Positions 22,901 through 27,634 of a stretch of 27,634 nt of DNA are shown here, piece by piece. Positions within the stretch are counted from its first letter, which is position 1, and every line of letters begins with the position of its first letter. The notes beneath the pieces are model-generated. The model did not search any database, was not told the origin of the DNA, and saw only the letters and a list, made by a program, of their open reading frames with translations. Both the position numbers and the translations under genes were made by a program. This DNA is from Chara braunii (taxonomy: Eukaryota > Streptophyta > Charophyceae > Charales > Characeae): positions 255,826-283,459 of the forward strand of contig BFEA01000295.1 in NCBI GenBank assembly GCA_003427395.1. Reading direction: 5' to 3'.

Positions 22901-25545
22901 GCGCCTTAAGATTTACAACACAACAAATCATGAACCCATCGGAACGGGCGAAGAGAAGACCACATCAGGAACATAAAAACCACTGGAACGAGTGGGGTGC
23001 GGGAGAGGGACAACAACAACCAGACGGCTTACGAAACATGGGGACAGGGAAGGGGGAACAAAAGGAGACAAACAAGACAACGGGAAGAAAATGATAACAG
23101 ACGCAATAGCAAGAAAACACGAAGTGGGCGTGAAAACATCATGGAAGCGTTAATGAAACCAGAAGCATCAGGACACCAACGAGAGGACGGCGATTAGGAA
23201 CGAAAGAGAGGACATTAGAAACATAAAAATTAAAAAAAAGAGGGCATGCGGGCAAATTGGCATACACCGAGTAAAGAACAGAACCAAAGACGATTCAGTT
23301 GAGAAAAGAACAGAGTGCTTAAGAGCTTGATGTCGTATCTACCTTCGGTCACCGAAGAAGCTAAGCCACCGACAAAAATCTTCTTTGTCCTAGTCTGACT
23401 GGCTGGCCCAGGAACGCTGCTGCTGCTCCTATGCATATTCTGCTGCTCGTCCCTCGGTACGGCTTTTTTCGCTTCCACCTTCAGACACAAACTAACTAGT
23501 TAAGCTAGGAACGGCCCGCAGAAACACTTCCAGCGGCGGGCAGGGAAGCACGTGGCACCATCAGAGAAGTCATACCTCATGTATATATATATTTATCATC
23601 ACTCACATCACCTCATTAATCAATCAGGCCCTTTCAATCGGTCAACCAGAAAGGACTTGTCACACAAACCATTGCACTAACTACTTCGGATTCCTCATAT
23701 AACATTTTCAGCAAACGAGGAAAAACAGAATACTCGACAAATGCTAACACCATTTTGTATCATCAGCTCATCAATCCGCCAGCACAATCTTCATTCACAG
23801 CTCCAACAAGCCTCTCTTCATCACATTCACAGGTAACAAACCATCCTTCATTCATCAAAAACATCAACCATCCATTTCCCAACGATTTATCAGTTCCAGC
23901 ACCACGTTACGCGCAACAACGCTGGGAATCACACTGACTGATTGCCTCTTACCTGCCTGCCTTCGATCGTATGGCTCTCCTGCGCGACACGATCAGCAAC
24001 TGCTGGGTCAGAGAAGACAACAAACCCGAAGCCACGAGCTCGGCCCGTTTGGTTGTCCTTCATGATCACTGTGTCAATGATCTCACCGTATCTCTCGAAA
24101 TACGTCCTCAATTTCTCTGCAGCGAACAACCAAAAAAGAAACAAATCACGCGAAATGAGAAACAGACGATGCAGCGAATCAGACCCTTCCCAAACGTTTC
24201 AAGCCAACGCTCTCGAGACCATCTCCACAGTGTCTTAATTTCTTCGTGTGCTCTTCCTCTCTTTCAACCTCCAATGCCAACATACCCCATATAACAACCA
24301 ACCCAGTACTCCAATCAAATAGACCGATTCGCGAGCCTTCCCATCCACTTCTCTCCACCCTCCATTTCTTCTTCCGCGTTTGTCATTCACTCTGCCGCGA
24401 TAATTCCCCGCCATCGGTCTCAAGCTTCCTTCCATTTCAATTCCTTTACTCATGAGCTCCGCGAAGACTCTCTCTCTCTCTCTCTCCCCCTCCCTGCCCC
24501 CTCTCTCTTTCTCTTTCTCTCGCTCGCTCGCTCGCTCTCGTTTCCTTCCTCTTCCACTCGCCCCCCTTCTGCTGCACCTGACATTCTCTGTTCTTGCACT
24601 GCCCGCTTCGCTGCTCGATGCTCGGAAGGAAACACGCACTCAAGCACCCGCACCTCGTAAGAGACGACTCCCCGAACAAAAGCGATATCACAACAGCAGC
24701 TCTCTTCGCCACTCGTCCGACAGCATCTTCGCCCTCACCAAGATGATTCCATACGGTCAGACGATAATAAACAGAAATTTCCTGTACCACTCACTCTTCT
24801 TACCCTTCCTTTCCCCAAATCCACTTTTTCCAAATGGCTCTCTCCCGTCAACCGCGTTGCCCACCCAACACTCCAACCCTTCATTCCCCCCGCCTTTACC
24901 ACTGCCATTTCCCATACCGCCGGCCTAACCTCAGTCGCAATCTTCCTTCCAAACTGAACCACGCAAACTGAATCACGACCCGCCCTTTCCGAAAATACTC
25001 CCGCCACAACGACCCGCGACCTCGCGCCAACATTACCAATCAGCAACCTTGGGGCTGCCCCAAAAAGAGCGATTTCTTTCACGCAGCATAAACATAAACG
25101 ACAGTTCAGCTCCGCACGGGCCCACGTCATTCGTGTACTAACCCTCTGTCGTGTCCCATGCTATCCCGCCAATGAAAAGTTTCCTGCACAGAAAGAGCGA
25201 GAACGGCACGAGTCAATCAATCAAGCATTGTCGACTAGACAGAGAATCAATCAAAGGTCCTTCAGACGAAGCATTGCTCACCCCCACACCGAACAACCGA
25301 TTCACGTACAAGCATATGTATGCACGAGAGCATGGCGCACCCGCTCAGGACCGAAAGTGGCTTTCCAAGCCGCCAAAACAATCATACAGGCATTACGCCA
25401 ATAACCCAGTACACACGCGTCAGCACCTCAGTTCACAAATACCAACGAAGAGACGGGGAGACAGCCCAGTAGACACGGACATGCAACAACAAGAGGGGAC
25501 AAGAAAAGAAAAGCAGCAGGTTACGCACCCTTGTTCGGTGTCCAT
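10557..25545 (-). CDS. hnRNP A/B-like RNA-binding protein (plant RNP1-like): two RRMs plus Gly/Tyr-rich tail, seven coding exons
   Basis: Spliced coding sequence is the complement of 25529-25545, 25143-25183, 23953-24116, 23343-23478, 15379-15545, 12572-13409 and 10557-10918, giving 574 residues and a TAG stop. RRM1 (about 7-85) has RNP2 KLFIGGIAW at 7-15 and RNP1 RGFGFVVF at 47-54. RRM2 (about 107-186) has RNP2 KIFVGGLA from 107 and RNP1 RGFGFITF at 147-154. The linkers VEAKKAVPRDEQQN (75-88) and VEVKRAVPKELTP (176-188) are hallmarks of plant RNP1-like proteins. Residues 190 to about 557 are Gly/Tyr/Ser/Ala-rich with RGG-like motifs, and the end reads RFRPYP near 563-568. All six introns are GT-AG with matching phases, which strongly supports the model. 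From family knowledge the product binds single-stranded RNA in nucleus and cytoplasm, in splicing, export or stress-granule roles; the exact target is unknown. At 574 residues it is longer than typical Arabidopsis relatives as I recall them (about 400-480), because of the tail. Untranslated regions and transcript ends were not located. Confidence 0.95.
10912..10921 (-). promoter_or_regulatory. Tandem splice acceptor at intron 6
   Basis: On the minus strand the intron ends GCATGCAG|GTGCAG|GTGCT. Two AG acceptors lie 6 bases apart, both preserving frame. Using the second would remove a Gly-Ala pair. The upstream site is assumed in the model. Confidence 0.5.
10919..12571 (-). other. Intron 6 (1,653 bp, phase 1)
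   Basis: Interrupts the Gly-rich tail within a GGT codon. It contains a near-perfect 101-bp palindromic element at 11704-11804, flanked by degenerate copies of a short unit (11629-11663, 11815-11851 and a weaker match near 11930). A GA-rich stretch lies just inside the donor (12548-12562), and the acceptor is a tandem one. Retention would add GRSFLSLSLL and then a stop after about 40 residues. Confidence 0.9.
11704..11804. mobile_element. Palindromic MITE-like element, best-preserved copy (intron 6)
   Basis: 101 bp forming one long stem. The 15-base ends GTCTTCACCCGAATA and TATTCGGGTGAAGAC are perfect reverse complements, and the full 44-base arms (11704-11747 and 11761-11804) differ at about six positions around a 13-base loop, GCTGAAAGTTGTG. 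No coding capacity. It lies within a transcribed intron, so the transcript could fold here. Confidence 0.8.
12572..13409 (-). CDS. Coding exon 6 (end of RRM2 and most of the Gly/Tyr-rich tail)
   Basis: 838 bases coding residues 176-454 plus the first base of Gly455. After VEVKRAVPKELTPT the sequence becomes GYGG/GGYG repeats with GRGG and RGERGYGG motifs, then a Gly/Ser/Ala/Pro/Tyr mix. This is low-complexity, prion-like sequence typical of hnRNP tails, known in the family for self-association and phase separation. The repetitive codons create long spurious frames on both strands here (for example plus strand 12912-13580, Ser/Thr/Ile-rich), which I do not treat as genes. The donor is GGAG|GTAGGT. 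Confidence 0.94.
13590..13827 (+). repeat. Tandem duplication, unit about 100-115 bp (intron 5)
   Basis: 13590-13691 and 13713-13827 share AATTCGCC, ATTACGAGGTTC, CGGTCCATA and ATATCAGGTCAC in order. The second unit contains a further small duplication, GGTTCGGCCGCACAT. Confidence 0.85.
13898..14101 (+). repeat. Imperfect tandem duplication (intron 5)
   Basis: TTCCTGACATCATGCTAATA (13898) recurs as TTCCCTGACATCATGCTCAT (14025), and both copies end in ACCTGCCCCA. The second unit has lost about 30 internal bases. Confidence 0.75.
14763..14914 (+). repeat. Three-copy tandem repeat, unit about 45 bp (intron 5)
   Basis: Copies at 14763-14807, 14821-14865 and 14871-14914 begin CTTCCAATCACTCAAAAACC and end GATTCCAGTGCA. 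A decayed fourth copy follows near 14928. Confidence 0.9.
15269..15294 (+). repeat. (CT)13 microsatellite
   Basis: Uninterrupted CT tract 85 bases downstream, in the transcript direction, of the intron 5 donor. Confidence 0.97.
15379..15545 (-). CDS. Coding exon 5 (body of RRM2)
   Basis: 167 bases coding the end of Glu120 and residues 121-175, from DFRKYFEQFG to FHELNDKT. It contains VVVMYDHATQRPRGFGFITF, with the RNP1 motif at 147-154 and the TQRPRGFGF string that is nearly invariant in plant RNP1-like proteins. The donor is ACG|GTGAGT. Confidence 0.97.
16531..16866 (+). repeat. Mosaic of shuffled short duplications (intron 4)
   Basis: A 30-base string starting CCTCTGCACGGGGCTTCTCT is identical at 16568-16597 and 16661-16690. 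A 35-base string starting CCATATCCGGTCAGACAGCC is identical at 16632-16666 and near 16827-16861. CAATCGCTAAATTA-type copies lie at 16531 and 16597. A CT tract occupies 16801-16818. Confidence 0.85.
17332..17488 (+). repeat. Tandem duplication, unit about 78 bp (intron 4)
   Basis: 17332-17411 and 17412-17488 both begin TCCAGCCATTCTTACCACT and end CCTGCT(A/G)ATTG, with few differences. Confidence 0.92.
17852..17920 (+). repeat. Four-copy 16-17-bp tandem repeat (intron 4)
   Basis: TTCCATCTTTAGCAAG and close variants repeat head to tail. A further single copy lies near 17998. Confidence 0.9.
18218..18397 (+). repeat. Degenerate minisatellite, unit about 25 bp, about seven copies (intron 4)
   Basis: Units of the type ACATCTGCGAGCATTTGATG followed by TTTCC repeat with substitutions. 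One unit near 18267-18295 is strongly diverged. Spacing is irregular and there are no unique spacers. Confidence 0.85.
18723..20164. repeat. Separated 20-bp inverted repeat (intron 4)
   Basis: GCGAGCCCTGTCGCAGGGAG at 18723-18742 is the exact reverse complement of 20145-20164. Each copy also has internal dyad symmetry (CCCTG-TCG-CAGGG). The 1.44 kb span could be a non-autonomous element, but no transposase frame or target-site duplication supports that. Confidence 0.5.
19903..20018 (+). repeat. GATGGGTACACA(GA)n minisatellite (intron 4)
   Basis: Four units of GATGGGTACACA followed by GA tracts of varying length. Related to the sequence near 6142-6174. Confidence 0.92.
21079..21194 (+). repeat. 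Four-copy 30-bp tandem repeat (intron 4)
   Basis: The 30-base unit starting TCTCATCGTGAGGGAGACGC occurs three times exactly, and a fourth time with one internal change (CACCGTGAG) and a diverged end. The near-identity indicates a recent expansion. Confidence 0.95.
21933..22029. repeat. Perfect 17-bp inverted repeat with 63-base loop (intron 4)
   Basis: TGATTGGTCGATTGATT at 21933-21949 is the exact reverse complement of 22013-22029. Pairing does not continue into the loop, so this is a simple fold-back rather than a microRNA-like precursor. Confidence 0.9.
22797..22820 (+). repeat. Poly-G tract of 24 bases (poly-C in the transcript)
   Basis: Twenty-four consecutive G on the plus strand within intron 4. 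Capable of G-quadruplex formation on that strand and prone to sequencing-length error. Confidence 0.95.
23343..23478 (-). CDS. Coding exon 4 (inter-RRM linker and RRM2 beta-1)
   Basis: 136 bases coding residues 75-119 plus the first base of Glu120. It begins VEAKKAVPRDEQQNMHRSSS, the conserved basic segment closing RRM1 and a Ser-rich linker, and ends with TKKIFVGGLASSVTE, the RNP2 strand of RRM2. The donor is GAAG|GTAGAT, and the next exon lies 7.8 kb away. Confidence 0.97.
23479..23952 (-). other. Intron 3 (474 bp, phase 0)
   Basis: Lies between GRQ and VEAKKAVPRD. The acceptor is TTGTGTCTGAAG|GTG. The sequence is AT-rich compared with the exons, with a short (TA)n run near 23584-23592. 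No other feature is seen. Confidence 0.92.
23953..24116 (-). CDS. Coding exon 3 (body of RRM1)
   Basis: 164 bases coding the end of Glu20 and residues 21-74, from KLRTYFERYGE to HTIEGRQ. It includes RNP1 RGFGFVVF with the aromatic positions expected for stacking on RNA bases. The donor is CAG|GTAAGA, a strong consensus. Its counterpart is exon 5 (167 bases), which covers the same part of RRM2. Confidence 0.97.
24117..25142 (-). other. Intron 2 (1,026 bp, phase 1)
   Basis: Acceptor GGTTGTTCGCTGCAG|AG precedes exon 3. On the plus strand the intron holds a CT microsatellite (24468-24486), a (TCGC)n run near 24520-24538 and a generally pyrimidine-rich stretch from about 24240 to 24620. No internal gene is seen. 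The intron falls directly after the first strand of RRM1. Confidence 0.9.
25143..25183 (-). CDS. Coding exon 2 (RRM1 beta-1, KLFIGGIAWDTTE)
   Basis: A 41-base exon coding residues 7-19 plus split codons at both ends (Gly6 and Glu20). It carries the RNP2 motif LFIGGI of the first RRM. The donor is GAGG|GTTAGT, an acceptable but not ideal GT site. It was found by searching upstream of exon 3 for the missing RNP2 strand; joining it gives an uninterrupted RRM1 with no added or missing residue. Confidence 0.93.
25184..25528 (-). other. Intron 1 (345 bp, phase 2)
   Basis: Donor GG|GTGCGT and acceptor CTCTTTCTGTGCAG|G behind a clear pyrimidine tract. In the frame of exon 2 there is a TGA a few codons upstream of the acceptor and no ATG between, so the reading frame must arrive by splicing. 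I see no repeat element or RNA gene in it. Confidence 0.85.
25529..25545 (-). CDS. Coding exon 1 (start codon; MDTEQ plus two bases of Gly6)
   Basis: Only 17 coding bases: ATG GAC ACC GAA CAA GG, then a GTGCGT donor. This start was chosen because MDTEQG-KLFIGG resembles the short acidic N-terminus of plant relatives, because ending in phase 2 exactly completes a Gly codon with exon 2, and because it is the first ATG in this frame. The context GCTGCAATGG has a purine at -3 and G at +4. The frame is open further upstream but without another ATG. The donor is a weaker match to consensus than the other introns. Confidence 0.85.
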
Positions 25546-26257
25546 TGCAGCCGACAGGACAGCAGAGTCACGACACAGATAGAGTAGAGGAATCGATTTC
25601 CCCCGTGAAAAAGACGCCAAGTCCGGCACAAGCGGGTCAACAACCGCTCAGTTTCACCAACGCGATGATGGGGAGTGGGTAACCTACAGACGACTTCAAG
25701 AATTGACGCGAAACCCCCGCCTCTTCTTTCGTCGTCGTCGTCGTCGTCGCCGTCCCTGCTTCTCGCGCACGCTCAGAGGCGCGAGAACGAGAGACGCCGC
25801 AAACGCGGCAACAATCACAAGCGTGGCGCTCTACGGCCCGCTCGCGCCGCAAGCAACGGGAAGAGCAAAAACAAGTCGAGAGTCAAGAGAGAAGTGGTTG
25901 CTGTGAGGTGACCGCGCAAAGGCTGCTGACGACACCCGGGCCCAGGGCCCGACAGGAAGGCCACATGCAGCACAAGAAAGCTCAAGATTGGAAAGAGAGT
26001 CAAAAAACACCGAACAACCACGAAAGTGCTGCCCACAGTAGCACATGACACGTGAAAGATGACCGAATGAACGAGGAAGGCGCGCGAAAAAAACGACCTC
26101 GTTCCCTTCCAATACGTCCCCAACCAGCCTCTACCCTTCACGGGCGAAGGATGAGGGATAAAACACGCTTACTACAGCACAAAACTCACCCGCACCAGCA
26201 GGACCCCTTCTCAAACCCTAATCGACTTACACCCCCTCAAGGCAACAATCAGCCAGG
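25546..26257. other. Immediate 5' flank of the hnRNP-like gene
   Basis: Expected to contain the 5' untranslated region and core promoter of the minus-strand gene. GC content rises around 25700-25930, with a short (CGT)n run near 25728-25749. I see no convincing minus-strand TATA box. A 5' UTR intron, common in plant genes of this kind, cannot be excluded. Confidence 0.5.
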
Positions 26258-26680
26258 ATGGTTGCGGACGCCAGGCGGGAAGCCAGCAGATGTCCACAGG
26301 TAGACTGGGGGAGACTTCAGGAAATTCGCACCAAGACAACGCCAAACGGACGTGCACCATGCCTCTCCCCTCCCTGAGTCCAGCCCATGGTACCAGTAAG
26401 AGGCCTCAAGACAGTGATGAGCCCGCATGGTTGCGGGACGCCAGGTGTAGCCTGGGGGAGACTTCAGGATTGACTTACCATGAGGGAGCCGCACCAAATT
26501 CGCAGCCCGTCAGGGGTGCGTTTTATGCCCTGGGAACATTGCGTTTTTTATGCCCTGGGAACATTTTTCGTCGTCGTCACCAAACGGTGTGGTAGTTGGA
26601 AGGGTGGTGTTCGCAGCCCATCAGGGTTGCGTTTTCCCCCCCTGAGACATTTTCGTCGTCGTTCGTTATACCGGTCGTTC
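26258..26680 (+). repeat. Interleaved tandem duplications upstream of the gene
   Basis: ATGGTTGCGG(G)ACGCCAGG and CTGGGGGAGACTTCAGGA occur together near 26258-26322 and again at 26427-26469. TTATGCCCTGGGAACATT occurs twice within 26519-26566. TTCGCAGCCC(G/A)TCAGGG occurs near 26499 and 26609, each followed later by a TCGTCGTC run. Confidence 0.8.
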
Positions 26681-26927
26681 ATTCGGGCCCATTGGTCGTT
26701 CAAAGGCTGGTAAAATGAAAGGCAGTGGCATTTAGGGGGGGGGGCGCACTTGAAGCATATGCAGGACCGGTATTTGCCCATGGCATTTTCCTGGGAATCA
26801 GTAGGTGGCCGTGGTCAAAAATATTGTGAAACGGCGTGGGGGGCGCAGGTCCTTGAAATTCAAATATGAAACGGTGTGGACCCACAGCCTCACTCATGCC
26901 CAGCCCACCCACTTCGGTCGAATTTGC

Positions 26928-27020
26928 CTACCCTTCCTCCCCCGAATACAACGTACGGTCATTCTAGTTATATTTGGACTGAAAGATGCGTCAAATACAG
27001 GTACAATGACCGAAGGGTAG
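26928..27020. mobile_element. Palindromic MITE-like element, copy near the right end
   Basis: CTACCCTTC at 26928 pairs with GAAGGGTAG at 27012-27020. CCCCGAATACAACG, GGTCATT and the core TTTGGACTGAAAGATG match the other copies. The right arm has lost the CCCGAATACAACG part. Confidence 0.6.
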
Positions 27021-27150
27021 TTTTCATTCATTCGCGTTCCATTCTATTTTCCGCAACAAGGCTGAAACAATCGTTACAGGTTGCTATCAAGAACGACGCG
27101 TGATTGGAGACTCTGGTGTTGGCCGGTGCGTTGCTCATCCTATCGATGAA

Positions 27151-27153
<3 letters not shown>

Positions 27154-27230
<77 letters not shown>
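27154..27230 (+). repeat. (TG)n followed by (TC)25 microsatellite
   Basis: A compound dinucleotide tract: TG from 27154 to 27180, then TC from 27181 to 27230. Confidence 0.97.
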
Positions 27231-27231
<1 letters not shown>

Positions 27232-27402
27232 ACCAATCAAGCGTAAAATTGACTTGAACAGCGAAAAGGAAAAGAAAAAAAATCAGAAAAGGAAAATGAT
27301 TTCACTAATTACTCCGCTCTCTCGCGCGTGTAAATGATGATGACGTCACTGCAAACCCATCCTTTCGCAGGTTTGACTGCGTTGGCATCTTGTCCATTAG
27401 AA

Positions 27403-27404
<2 letters not shown>

Positions 27405-27466
<62 letters not shown>
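27405..27466 (+). repeat. (CT)31 microsatellite
   Basis: 62 bases of uninterrupted CT, close to the plus-strand TATA-like site at the right edge. Confidence 0.97.
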
Positions 27467-27470
<4 letters not shown>

Positions 27471-27623
27471 CTTGCTATGTCTCCTTCGACCTCTCTGCGA
27501 CGATTACGAGATACGTAATCGGAACGGGGAGAAGGTAGGGGGAGGTGGGTGTTGAGCTCGAAGTGAAAAAAAGAAGAAAAGGGAGTACCTACTTTTTATT
27601 TATTTATTTTTCTCTCTCTTTAG

Positions 27624-27631
27624 TATAAAAG
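27624..27631 (+). promoter_or_regulatory. Possible TATA box of a divergent neighbour
   Basis: TATAAAAG preceded by a CT-rich stretch, three bases before the window ends. If real, the transcription start would lie outside the window. The sequence alone could also arise by chance. Confidence 0.3.
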
Positions 27632-27634
27632 CAG

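Larger units (their letters stand above)
15546..23342 (-). other. Intron 4 (7,797 bp, phase 1), repeat-built
   Basis: The largest intron, splitting RRM2 right after its first strand. I find no internal gene, reverse transcriptase or transposase frame. It holds many local duplications: 15790-15860, 15940-16160, 16531-16866, 17332-17488, 17852-17920, 18218-18397, 18900-18955, 19078-19210, 19319-19460, 19903-20018 and 21079-21194. It also holds two separated inverted repeats (18723/20145 and 21933/22013) and a 24-G tract at 22797-22820. The acceptor is TTTCACTGTATAG|AG. Its size and makeup suggest growth by repeated local duplication rather than by one large insertion. Confidence 0.9.

Noticed and set aside
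25543-25629. Longer N-terminus starting upstream of 25545
   Set aside because: The frame is open upstream only with non-ATG starts; the first ATG is at 25545, and the resulting short N-terminus fits the family.

Overview
This is eukaryotic nuclear DNA, most likely from a streptophyte (a land plant or a charophyte alga such as Chara; the species cannot be fixed from the window). The evidence is one intron-rich gene on the minus strand whose spliced product matches the plant RNP1-like family of hnRNP A/B-type RNA-binding proteins: two RRM domains, linkers reading VEAKKAVPRD and VEVKRAVPKEL, and a long Gly/Tyr-rich tail. There are no bacterial operons, CRISPR arrays or viral genes. Almost every other open frame is a by-product of simple repeats.

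Layout. Positions 1-10,500 hold no gene I can support. This stretch is a patchwork of microsatellites, short tandem duplications and small non-autonomous repeat elements: a retro-insertion with a 50-A tail and target-site duplication at 3883-4023, a 645-bp inverted-repeat element at 2529-3173, a 418-bp fold-back at 5691-6108, and copies of a palindromic element of about 100-130 bp. Positions 10,557-25,545 hold the hnRNP-like gene, transcribed right to left, in seven coding exons. The order is 25529-25545, 25143-25183, 23953-24116, 23343-23478, 15379-15545, 12572-13409 and 10557-10918. All six introns are GT-AG, every junction phase matches, and the exons total 1,725 nt (574 residues plus a TAG stop). 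Introns make up 88% of the span, and one is 7.8 kb. Positions 25,546-27,634 are upstream sequence with tandem duplications, long TG/CT tracts and a TATAAAAG on the plus strand at the right edge, which may mark a divergent neighbour outside the window.

Function. The two RRMs would bind single-stranded RNA, and the roughly 370-residue Gly/Tyr-rich tail should be disordered and condensation-prone. Family members act in nuclear and cytoplasmic mRNA processing, transport and stress-granule biology. The most informative structural point is that both RRMs are interrupted at the same two places in the same phases, which records an internal duplication of an RRM exon pair. I found no convincing novel multi-gene system. 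The unusual content is the fold-back and inverted-repeat DNA and the repeat-built introns.
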